Source: Sedimentisphaerales bacterium
GTDB lineage: Bacteria > Planctomycetota > Phycisphaerae > Sedimentisphaerales > SM23-30
Length of the DNA stretch: 7,875 bases
Reading direction: 5' to 3'
NCBI GenBank assembly: GCA_016932145.1
Contig: JAFGDI010000346.1
Span: forward strand, 1 to 7,875
Both the position numbers and the translations under genes were made by a program. Positions 1-5,738 of this stretch are shown here, one piece after another. The notes under the pieces were generated by a model. The model was given only the letters and a program-made list of their open reading frames with translations, was not told where the DNA came from and did not search any database. Position 1 is the first letter of the stretch. Each line of letters starts with the position of its first letter.

Positions 1-83
1 GTACTCTGAAAAGCATTAAGGGGTCTTTTTGCCTTGCAGGGTTAATACTTACACATATTTTATGGTGGTTTTCTGTTTTTTAA

Positions 84-94
84 TGGTTATAATT
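84..94 (+). promoter_or_regulatory. Possible -10 element for the GH92 gene
   Basis: TGGTTATAATT contains a perfect TATAAT at 88-93. No convincing -35 hexamer lies 16-18 nt upstream, so the call rests on the -10 box alone. Transcription would start near 100 and give a 5' UTR of about 90 nt. The same 11-mer recurs at 6594-6604 ahead of the last gene, which mildly supports a shared promoter type. Confidence 0.25.
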
Positions 95-175
95 CAGGTA
101 TTAGTAAATCGGGCAATTATCCCGAAAAGTGTACTTTTTTATCTTTATAGTATTTTTATACCGCTTAATAACTAC

Positions 176-184
176 AGAAGGAAG
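176..184 (+). promoter_or_regulatory. Ribosome binding site fixing the GH92 start at 191
   Basis: AGAAGGAAG lies 6 nt before the ATG at 191. It is the best Shine-Dalgarno match in the region. It decides for the 191 start over the far-upstream in-frame TTG at 29, and over the ATG at 194, for which the spacing is also acceptable. Confidence 0.8.
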
Positions 185-190
185 CATTTT

Positions 191-2530
191 ATGATGAGAA
201 CAAGTAAGTTAAACGGGTCGTTCTGGGGTCGTATGGTCGTTCCCGGCGTTATAGGTCTGGTTTCTTTTATGGCCGCTGGTCTGGCTGCATCGCCAGAACC
301 AAGAGCTATTGTTTCAACTGGTGGTTTGTCTGACTTTGTTCGGCCGCTGATTGGTACAAAAGGCGAAGGTAATGTTTATCCTGGTCCTTCGGCACCATTT
401 GGCCTGGTACAGCTAAGCCCTGATACAGATAAGAAGCTCTGGGCAACTGCTTCTGGCTATGAATATTCTGACCCTACTATTTTGGGTTTCAGTCTGACAC
501 ATCTGTCAGGAACGGGCATTCCTGATCTGGGTGATTTTCTGTTCGTGCCGCAGGTTGGTGATCCGGTCTTTATTTCTGGCGAAAAAGATAAGCCTGAAGA
601 AGGTTATCAGTCAACCTACAGCCATGATACAGAGGTAGCTTCTGCCGGTTATTACAAGGTAACACTGGACAAGCCCGGCGTAACGGTCGAGCTGGCCGCT
701 GTTACTCGTGCTGGTATGATGCAGTTTACCTTCCCTGCCTCTGAGCAGGCTTCGATCATGACTGATCTGGCCCATGTTCTTAGTGGCGGTCGCTGGCAGA
801 TAGCCCAGTCGCATGTTCGTATTGAAGATAAATCAACTGTTACCGGTTATCATCTGGTAAATGGCTGGGCCAAGGAACGCCATATCTTTTTTGCGGCCCG
901 TTATTCTCGTCCCTTTGATGAAGGGCTTATTATAAGCGGTGGTAAACCCGTTATATATGATAGTCATGCAAATTATCGGTTCCGCAGCCGCAATGAAGCA
1001 GCGGGCAAAGACCTGCGTTTCCTGGCCAGGTATAAGACTACAGAAAATGAAGTTATCAAAGTTAAAGTAGCTGTTTCTACTGTAAGTGCAGCTAATGCAC
1101 TGGAGAATCTTGACGCTGAAATACCGCATTGGGATTTTAACAAAGTGGTTAATGAATGTTGTAAGCTCTGGGACACTGAGCTGTCCTGTTTTGCCCTGGA
1201 AGGTGATCAGTTAGAAAAAGAAACCTTCTATACTGCCTTATATCATGCATTTTTGATGCCTAATACTCATCAGGATGTTAATGGACAGTATCGCGGCTTT
1301 GACCACAATTTCTATACCGTAGAGAAGGGTACTAATAAGTACACCGTCTTTTCACTGTGGGATACCTATAGGGCTACGCATCCGCTGTTTTGTCTGGTAA
1401 ATGCCAAACGCAATGCAGATATGATCAATTCCATGCTGGCTCATTATGACCAGAGCGTCGATAAGCTCCTGCCGGTCTGGGAATTGCAGGCTAATGAGAC
1501 CTGGTGTATGATAGGATATCATGCTGTGCCGGTTATCGCCGATGCCTGCATCAATGGCTTAAAGGGCATTGATTGGGAACGGGCTTTTGAGGCGGTTAAA
1601 ACTACGGCAATGAACCCGGATTATGATGCTGTGGCTGATTATGAGAGACTGGGCTGGGTGCCGTTCGATAAGGAGAATGAAGCTGTTTCCAAGACACTGG
1701 AATATGCCTATGATGACTATACAATTGCTCAGATGGCCAAAGCTCTGGGTAAGACCGATGATTATAATTATTTTATGAAACGGGCAGGATATTATAAGAA
1801 TATATATGATCCTGAAACTGGTTTTATGCGTGGTCGTGACAGTAAGGGTAACTGGCGTGAGCCTTTCGACCCACAGGGATTTGTGCAGGGCGGCGATTTT
1901 ACCGAGGGTACAAGCTGGCAGTATAGCTGGTATGTACCGCACGATGTGCCGGGCCTGACCAAACTTATGGGTGGTCGCAAGAATTTCTGTGAGCGTCTGG
2001 ATAAACTCTTTACTCTGGTATCATCTGAAAGCGCTGGTTCTGAGGTCGATGATCTCTTTGGCCGCATTGGTGAATACTGGCATGGTAATGAGCCAAGTCA
2101 CCATATTATTTATCTTTATAGTATGGCTGGTCAGCCCTGGAAGGCCCAAAAACTGCTCAGTCATGTAGTAAAGACTCAGTATGGTAATCAGCCAGGTTCA
2201 CTGACAGGTAATGATGACTGCGGTCAGATGTCTGCCTGGTATATGTTCACTTGTATGGGCTTTTACCCGGTAGCCCCGGCATCAGGTGAGTATGTGATTG
2301 GTGCTCCGCAGATGAAGGCTATTACTATGAAGCTCACTAATGGCAATACCTTTGCTATGACAGCAGAAAACCTTTCTGATGAGAATGTTTATATTCAGTC
2401 AGTAACTCTTAATGGCAAGGCCTGGAACAGCCCGATTCTGCCTTGTGCCGAAGTATTTAAGGGCGGTAAGCTCCATTTTGTAATGGGGTCAGAACCCAAT
2501 AAGGCATGGGGTGTTCTGCCGAATAATTAA
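191..2530 (+). CDS. Secreted GH92 family alpha-mannosidase
   Basis: A 779-residue exo-acting, calcium-dependent alpha-mannosidase of glycoside hydrolase family 92, expected to trim mannose from alpha-mannans or N-glycans outside the cytoplasm. Residues 1-33 form a Sec signal peptide: K6 and R14, a hydrophobic core at 15-33, and likely cleavage after GLAA; there is no lipobox Cys. Family landmarks follow in order: the N-terminal sandwich domain with PLIGTKGEGNVYPGPSAPFG (52-71) and FSLTHLSGTG (100-109); then the (alpha/alpha)6 domain with FSLWDTYRATHP (387-398), ELQANETW (431-438), TEGTSWQYSW (571-580), HGNEPSHH (631-638) and GNDDCGQMSAWY (673-684). E572 and D675/D676 fall in the blocks holding the family's catalytic acid and base. 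Length is normal for GH92 and no key block is missing. Linkage specificity (alpha-1,2, -1,3, -1,4 or -1,6) cannot be read from the sequence. The gene stands alone, with no transporter or SusCD pair beside it. Confidence 0.93.
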   Translation: MMRTSKLNGSFWGRMVVPGVIGLVSFMAAGLAASPEPRAIVSTGGLSDFVRPLIGTKGEGNVYPGPSAPFGLVQLSPDTDKKLWATASGYEYSDPTILGFSLTHLSGTGIPDLGDFLFVPQVGDPVFISGEKDKPEEGYQSTYSHDTEVASAGYYKVTLDKPGVTVELAAVTRAGMMQFTFPASEQASIMTDLAHVLSGGRWQIAQSHVRIEDKSTVTGYHLVNGWAKERHIFFAARYSRPFDEGLIISGGKPVIYDSHANYRFRSRNEAAGKDLRFLARYKTTENEVIKVKVAVSTVSAANALENLDAEIPHWDFNKVVNECCKLWDTELSCFALEGDQLEKETFYTALYHAFLMPNTHQDVNGQYRGFDHNFYTVEKGTNKYTVFSLWDTYRATHPLFCLVNAKRNADMINSMLAHYDQSVDKLLPVWELQANETWCMIGYHAVPVIADACINGLKGIDWERAFEAVKTTAMNPDYDAVADYERLGWVPFDKENEAVSKTLEYAYDDYTIAQMAKALGKTDDYNYFMKRAGYYKNIYDPETGFMRGRDSKGNWREPFDPQGFVQGGDFTEGTSWQYSWYVPHDVPGLTKLMGGRKNFCERLDKLFTLVSSESAGSEVDDLFGRIGEYWHGNEPSHHIIYLYSMAGQPWKAQKLLSHVVKTQYGNQPGSLTGNDDCGQMSAWYMFTCMGFYPVAPASGEYVIGAPQMKAITMKLTNGNTFAMTAENLSDENVYIQSVTLNGKAWNSPILPCAEVFKGGKLHFVMGSEPNKAWGVLPNN

Positions 2531-2538
2531 ATTTATGA

Positions 2539-2619
2539 CAGTCAGGGGTGAAATTAATCCAATAAATGCCTGTTTTTGTAAAAAAACGGTTTAATGAGGT
2601 TGACTTTCGCCCCTGACTG
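2539..2619. repeat. Long inverted repeat with nested inner hairpin
   Basis: Arms 2539-2553 and 2605-2619 pair over 15 positions (CAGTCAGGGGTGAAA against TTTCGCCCCTGACTG) with one G-U wobble. They enclose 51 nt. Inside, CTGTTTTT (2570-2577) can pair with AAAAACGG (2582-2589). No T-tract follows either arm, so this is not a standard intrinsic terminator, although it sits 8 nt after the mannosidase stop and could protect the 3' end of that mRNA. It could also be an operator-like dyad for the promoter that overlaps the right arm, or a small degenerate mobile repeat. Confidence 0.6.
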
Positions 2620-2629
2620 CTATTATAAT
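2600..2629 (+). promoter_or_regulatory. Sigma-70-type promoter for the leader and cimA
   Basis: A -35 TTGACT (2600-2605, 5 of 6 consensus) and a perfect -10 TATAAT (2624-2629) are separated by 18 nt. The predicted start is near 2636, giving a leader of about 220 nt that carries the attenuator. The -35 box touches the right arm of the inverted repeat (2605-2619), so folding or a repressor on that dyad could affect it. It is the strongest promoter match in the window. Confidence 0.75.
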
Positions 2630-2636
2630 TGTGCGC

Positions 2637-2673
2637 ATGATCAAGTTAATAATGCCAAAAAGGTACTGATCAT
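2637..2673 (+). other. Possible 5'-end hairpin of the cimA leader RNA
   Basis: ATGATCA (2637-2643) is complementary to TGATCAT (2667-2673). With A2644 bulged, GT (2645-2646) can also pair with AC (2665-2666), giving about nine pairs around an 18-nt loop right at the predicted 5' end. It may stabilise the leader RNA or keep upstream sequence out of the attenuator fold. The role is inferred. Confidence 0.35.
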
Positions 2674-2716
2674 CTGGTTGGCTGTGCAGTCAGCAGTTAG
2701 TTTGGAACTGAAAAAC

Positions 2717-2767
2717 ATGATATATCTGATTAACATTATTACCACTATTATTATACGCTACCAGTAA
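2717..2767 (+). CDS. Isoleucine-rich leader peptide of cimA attenuator
   Basis: A 16-codon reading frame, ATG to TAA, encodes MIYLINIITTIIIRYQ. Seven of the 16 residues are Ile (codons ATA, ATT x5, ATA), with one Leu and two Thr; the densest run is ATT ATT ATA at 2747-2755. A modest Shine-Dalgarno, GGAA (2704-2707), lies 9 nt before the ATG. It sits inside the transcript from the 2600-2629 promoter, with a terminator starting 36 nt after its stop and a citramalate synthase gene behind that. Such peptides act by being translated, not as products: slow decoding of Ile codons when Ile-tRNA is uncharged chooses the RNA fold. The make-up fits isoleucine as the sensed amino acid, in the manner of the enteric ilv and thr leaders. 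AT-rich DNA can yield Ile codons by chance, but position, stop and hairpins agree. Confidence 0.82.
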   Translation: MIYLINIITTIIIRYQ

Positions 2768-2816
2768 ATGGTCTGCGGGCGATAGTGTTATGTAAACAAA
2801 GTTAAGCCTCGGACCA
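2756..2816 (+). promoter_or_regulatory. Attenuator: pause (1:2) and antiterminator (2:3) hairpins
   Basis: Segment 1 is CGCTACCA (2756-2763), the last codons of the leader peptide. It pairs with segment 2, TGGTCTGCG (2769-2777), as ACCA/TGGT plus CGC/GCG, with the stop codon in the loop. Segment 2 can instead pair with segment 3: 2769-2775 with 2810-2816 (seven contiguous pairs, one G-U), followed after a mismatch by G2777-C2808 and G2778-C2807. Segment 3 is also the left arm of the terminator, so the folds exclude one another. A ribosome stalled on Ile codons 2747-2755 would cover segment 1 and free segment 2 for antitermination; one at the stop codon would cover segment 2 and allow termination. 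Confidence 0.75.
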
Positions 2817-2835
2817 GTTCCGGGGCTTTTTTTTT
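2804..2835 (+). terminator. Intrinsic terminator (3:4) of the cimA attenuator
   Basis: A 10-pair stem (2804-2813 with 2819-2828; one U-G pair) closes a 5-nt loop and runs directly into nine T (2827-2835). This is a strong Rho-independent terminator lying upstream of the gene it controls, 24 nt before the cimA ATG. The preceding gene ends 270 nt earlier with a good promoter in between. It is therefore better read as an attenuator than as the end of the mannosidase transcript. Confidence 0.9.
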
Positions 2836-2859
2836 GCCATGGTTCAAATGGAGTAAATA

Positions 2860-4446
2860 ATGAGTAAAGATGCAGTTAAGAAAGTCGTGCCGGCAGGACG
2901 GATAGAGATCTACGATACCACTTTGCGCGATGGTGCCCAGGGTGAAGGCGTTTCATTTTCGCTGGCTGATAAAATAGCGATAGCAATGAAGCTGGATGAG
3001 CTTAAGGTTGATTATATCGAAGGTGGTTATCCTTTGAGTAATGCCAAAGATGAGGCTTTTTTCAAAGAGATCCGCAAGTGTGACCTTAAGCATAGTAAGA
3101 TAGCTGCTTTTGGTATGACTCGTCGCAGGGGGGTAAAACCCGAAGAGGATACCTGCTTGCTGGCCTTGCAAAAATCTCTGGCACCAGTGGTAACTCTGGT
3201 GGGTAAGGGTTGGGATATGCAGGTTAAAGAGGTGCTGAGTGTCTCTCTGGATGAGAATATTAAAATGATAACTGATTCGATCAGTTTTCTTAAGAAGAAG
3301 GGGCGTGATGTGTTTTTTGATGCAGAGCACTTCTTTGATGGCTATAAGGATAATCCGGAGTATAGTCTTAAGGTGTTGGCAGCCGCCGCGGAGGCAGGGG
3401 CACTCAGGTTCATACTGTGTGATACCAATGGCGGCAGCATGTCTCATGAGATAGAAGATATAGTTGGGCAGGTTCATAAGGCTCTTGGTGTGCAGATCGG
3501 TATTCACACCCATAACGATTGCGGACTGGCTATTGCCAATTCACTTACAGCGGTCAGGGCCGGAGCGGTGCAGGTGCAGGGCACGATCAATGGTATTGGT
3601 GAACGCTGTGGTAATGCTGATCTTTGTGCAATAATACCTAACTTATCTTTTAAGATGGGTAAGACGGTATTGCAAAAGTCATCTTTGTCAAGAATTACCG
3701 AAGTGTCTCGTTTTGTTTATGATACTGCCAATATTAATCTGCCGCTCAATCAGCCTTTTGTCGGCCCTTCAAGTTTTGCCCATAAAGGGGGAATGCATGT
3801 TCATGCCGTACAGAAATCTGCTCGCTGCTATGAGCATATAGCTCCCGAAATGGTGGGCAATACCCGTAAGATAATTGTCAGTGAGCTTTCGGGTGCTTCT
3901 AATCTGCTGGCCCGCAGCCAGCAATTAGCCAATATGGAAGATAAAACTGTGGTCAGGCGAATTCTCCAGCAGGTACAGGATATGGAAAACGAAGGCTATC
4001 AGTTTGAGAAGGCCGATGCCAGTCTGGACCTTATCATTCGCAAGAATCTGGGCAAAGAGGACAAATTCTTTGATCTGATCCACTATCGAGCCATTACCCA
4101 GAAAGAAGGACCAACTGATAAGGTAATATCAGAGGCAACAGTCAAGTTAACCGTAAACGGTAAGGTTGAACATCGGGTTGCTGAAGGCGATGGCCCGGTA
4201 AATGCTCTTGATGCTGCTTTGCGTCAGACATTATTGGGGCATTATCCTAAGCTCAAGGAAATGCAATTGGTTGATTATAAGGTTCGGGTAGTAAATTCGC
4301 GGGAGGCTTCTGCTGCCAGGGTTTGTGTGGTAGTAGAATCAAAGGATAATGAGTCTCGCTGGGGTACTGTTGGTGTTTCGGAAAATATTATAGATGCATC
4401 CTGGCAGGCACTGGTTGACAGTTTTGTTTACAAACTGGTCAAGTAA
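2860..4446 (+). CDS. cimA: (R)-citramalate synthase (CimA type, LeuA family)
   Basis: A 528-residue enzyme condensing pyruvate with acetyl-CoA to (R)-citramalate, the first step of the threonine-independent route to 2-oxobutyrate and isoleucine, in the cytoplasm. The N-terminal HMGL-like TIM barrel shows DTTLRDGAQGEG (19-30), HTHNDCG (216-222) and GTINGIGERCGNADL (241-255), which supply the metal-binding Asp, His and Asn residues. FAHKGGMHVHAV (307-318) follows. The region from about 400 to the end is the LeuA-type regulatory domain, the usual site of feedback by the end-product amino acid. AFGMTRRRGVKPEED (83-97) and DAEHFFDGYKDNPEY (154-168) are typical of the long TIGR00977 citramalate synthases rather than 2-isopropylmalate or homocitrate synthases. 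Start: GGAG at 2850-2853, 6 nt before ATG. Expression is probably governed by the Ile-peptide attenuator just upstream. No other ilv/leu gene lies in the window. 2-isopropylmalate synthase is the less likely alternative. Confidence 0.92.
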   Translation: MSKDAVKKVVPAGRIEIYDTTLRDGAQGEGVSFSLADKIAIAMKLDELKVDYIEGGYPLSNAKDEAFFKEIRKCDLKHSKIAAFGMTRRRGVKPEEDTCLLALQKSLAPVVTLVGKGWDMQVKEVLSVSLDENIKMITDSISFLKKKGRDVFFDAEHFFDGYKDNPEYSLKVLAAAAEAGALRFILCDTNGGSMSHEIEDIVGQVHKALGVQIGIHTHNDCGLAIANSLTAVRAGAVQVQGTINGIGERCGNADLCAIIPNLSFKMGKTVLQKSSLSRITEVSRFVYDTANINLPLNQPFVGPSSFAHKGGMHVHAVQKSARCYEHIAPEMVGNTRKIIVSELSGASNLLARSQQLANMEDKTVVRRILQQVQDMENEGYQFEKADASLDLIIRKNLGKEDKFFDLIHYRAITQKEGPTDKVISEATVKLTVNGKVEHRVAEGDGPVNALDAALRQTLLGHYPKLKEMQLVDYKVRVVNSREASAARVCVVVESKDNESRWGTVGVSENIIDASWQALVDSFVYKLVK

Positions 4447-4481
4447 TATCAGTATTGAGAAAATGGCACACAGATATAATC

Positions 4482-4524
4482 GATACAGCCTTTTGATCCT
4501 GAAAAATGGGTCAGAAGGCTGTGT
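4482..4524. terminator. Hairpin between convergent cimA and anti-sigma genes
   Basis: A stem of at least 15 pairs (4485-4499 with 4508-4522, two G-U pairs) closes an 8-nt loop and can extend outward by further weak pairs. It lies 38 nt after the cimA stop and about 10 nt after the anti-sigma stop on the opposite strand. It therefore probably ends both transcripts. The downstream sequence is T-rich on the plus strand (TGTTATTATAT) but lacks a clean T-run on either strand, so efficiency is uncertain. Confidence 0.6.
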
Positions 4525-4531
4525 TATTATA

Positions 4532-5161
4532 TCAGAAGGGGCGGAGGAAATAGAAGCTGCTCTGGGCCAGAGCTGAAATAATCACTGTTGACTTTTCAGT
4601 GATTTCACTGGTACGGGCATAAACTTCTTTGGAGCGTTCATATTGTTTCTTATATGACATGTCTGCAAGTTTGTCATATTGCAAGGCAGAAAGCTGATAC
4701 AGCAGGGCTATTTGCGGACTGCTGGCAATGAGTATATCGTTTTGCTTAAGTGAATGCTGGTTATTAGTGGCACTCATATCAGTAGGCTTATTCTGGTGTA
4801 TGTAAGGAGTTTGATTATTAGTATCAGAGGCCAAAAAAACAATGGCCAAAGAAGTGGCTAAAAGTATGGTGGCGGCCAGGGCATAATTGTCAGAGAACAA
4901 GCTCCTGTTTCGGGCAGGCAGTGAAATAGGGGTGTTAGTTTTATCTAACCTGTGGTATATTTTTTGGTTGAGTAAATTGAAATCATAATTATCAAGGCCA
5001 ATGCCGGGCATTTGCGACAAGGCTGAACCAAGTTTCACCAGTTTATTATAATGGTCATGACAGCTCCGACACGCAGATATATGCCGGAGTGTTTTGCTGT
5101 CCAGTTCAAAGCCTTTATTAACGGCTTTTGATATTTTATATTTGAATATTAAGCATAACAT
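4532..5161 (-). CDS. Zinc-finger anti-sigma factor, single TM
   Basis: A 209-residue predicted membrane anti-sigma factor. Residues 27-34 carry the ZAS signature H-x3-C-x2-C (H27, C31, C34), with C3 a possible fourth zinc ligand. One hydrophobic segment (about 93-111) would span the inner membrane and leave roughly 98 residues, rich in Gln, Ser and Tyr, outside. The cytoplasmic part would hold the sigma factor inactive until an envelope signal is sensed. It lies 16 nt downstream of the sigma gene on the same strand, with AGGA in that gap about 8 nt before the ATG, so the two are co-transcribed and probably translationally coupled. The outer domain matches nothing I recognise and the signal is unknown. 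Sequence similarity outside the zinc motif is low, so the role rests on motif, TM and gene order. Confidence 0.8.
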   Translation of the reverse strand: MLCLIFKYKISKAVNKGFELDSKTLRHISACRSCHDHYNKLVKLGSALSQMPGIGLDNYDFNLLNQKIYHRLDKTNTPISLPARNRSLFSDNYALAATILLATSLAIVFLASDTNNQTPYIHQNKPTDMSATNNQHSLKQNDILIASSPQIALLYQLSALQYDKLADMSYKKQYERSKEVYARTSEITEKSTVIISALAQSSFYFLRPF

Positions 5162-5177
5162 AAATTATTCCTGAGTT

Positions 5178-5738
5178 TTACAACATTGTTGCAAGTTTAT
5201 TCCTGGCACGATGAAGTATTACTTTAACGCTTACCTGGCTTTTGCCGGTAGTGAGGGCTATCTCCTCTATTGTTTGTTGTTCAACATATTTCAGCCAGAG
5301 CATATTGTAGTGTTCCGGCTTGAGCCTGGCTGCTTTTTGCCAGAGTATATCAGATTGTTCTTTTCTGATCATATCGTCAATTGGCCAGGAAACAGACCGA
5401 TGATGACTGTCGAGTATTTCATCTTCAACGGTAAAAGCCTTTTTCTTCCTATAATGATTCTGGGTCAGGCGTATAGCTATTGTATATAGCCAGGTGGAAA
5501 AACAGTATTTGGGATCATATTTTTCCAGATTAAGCCAGGCCCGGATAAAGGTATCCTGAACTATATCTTCGGTACATTCAATATTTTTTGTTTTTACATA
5601 TACGAACTTAAATATTCTCTGACTATATCTGTTTACCAGTTCATCATACGAACCGCGAGACCCACCGGCGGCTTCAAAGGCCAATTCCTGATCGCTTTTT
5701 TTCAATAACTCAGTAGTTTTTTCAATTGTTGAAGGCAT
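5178..5738 (-). CDS. ECF-type RNA polymerase sigma factor
   Basis: A 186-residue sigma-70 family protein of the extracytoplasmic-function group. Region 2 spans about 31-98, with YDELVNRYSQRIFKFVY, then DIVQDTFIRAWLNL (58-71) and FSTWLYTIAIRLTQNHYRKKK (80-100) for core binding and -10 recognition. Region 4 spans about 128-183 and ends in a helix-turn-helix, TIEEIALTTGKSQVSVKVILHRARNKL, which reads the -35 element. Regions 1.1 and 3 are absent, as usual for ECF factors. A TAG stands directly before the ATG at 5738, so the frame cannot start earlier; the Shine-Dalgarno (TTGGATAG) is weak. It is followed by its anti-sigma gene, the standard ECF pair arrangement. The subgroup and target genes cannot be decided here; autoregulation is likely but unproven. 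Confidence 0.92.
   Translation of the reverse strand: MPSTIEKTTELLKKSDQELAFEAAGGSRGSYDELVNRYSQRIFKFVYVKTKNIECTEDIVQDTFIRAWLNLEKYDPKYCFSTWLYTIAIRLTQNHYRKKKAFTVEDEILDSHHRSVSWPIDDMIRKEQSDILWQKAARLKPEHYNMLWLKYVEQQTIEEIALTTGKSQVSVKVILHRARNKLATML

Larger units (their letters stand above)
1..190 (+). other. Upstream region of the GH92 gene (no supported gene)
   Basis: This is AT-rich sequence ahead of the mannosidase. The reading frame of the mannosidase stays open back to a TTG at 29, which has an AAGGGG at 18-23 before it. However, the extra 54 residues it would add look like translated intergenic DNA and would bury the signal peptide. A small hairpin (TCGGG 109-113 with CCCGA 121-125, 7-nt loop) is followed by an AAAAG/CTTTT pair (125-129, 134-138), both too weak to call a terminator. 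I see no end of an upstream gene. Confidence 0.5.

Noticed and set aside
125..140. AAAAG-TGTA-CTTTT followed by T as an intrinsic terminator
   Set aside because: The stem is only five pairs, almost all A-T. It lies inside the mannosidase leader, and no upstream gene is visible.
29..190. N-terminal extension of the mannosidase from a TTG at 29, preceded by AAGGGG
   Set aside because: The added residues look like translated AT-rich intergenic DNA and would bury the signal peptide. The ATG at 191 has a better ribosome binding site and begins a proper Sec signal.
1559..2067. Overlapping minus-strand frames inside the mannosidase gene
   Set aside because: They are shadows of a full-length, well-conserved GH92 gene, with low-complexity Ile/Thr/Ser-rich translations.
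2637..2669. Ten-codon frame MIKLIMPKRY as the attenuator peptide
   Set aside because: Its ATG lies at the predicted transcription start with no ribosome binding site. It is poorer in Ile and too far from the terminator to steer its folding.
2636..2835. T-box riboswitch as the explanation for the leader terminator
   Set aside because: No T-box sequence (AGGGUGGNACCGCG-like) or specifier stem is visible, while the Ile-peptide attenuator parts are all present.
2953..3513. 186-codon minus-strand frame within cimA
   Set aside because: It is antisense to the catalytic barrel of a clearly recognised enzyme, and its translation shows no domain.
4463..4576. 37-codon plus-strand frame MAHRYNRYSLLILKNG... 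after cimA
   Set aside because: It runs through the intergenic hairpin and into the 3' end of the opposite-strand anti-sigma gene, and has no clear ribosome binding site.
5211..5489. 92-codon plus-strand frame inside the sigma gene
   Set aside because: It is antisense to the conserved sigma-70 regions 2 and 4 and has no recognisable protein features.
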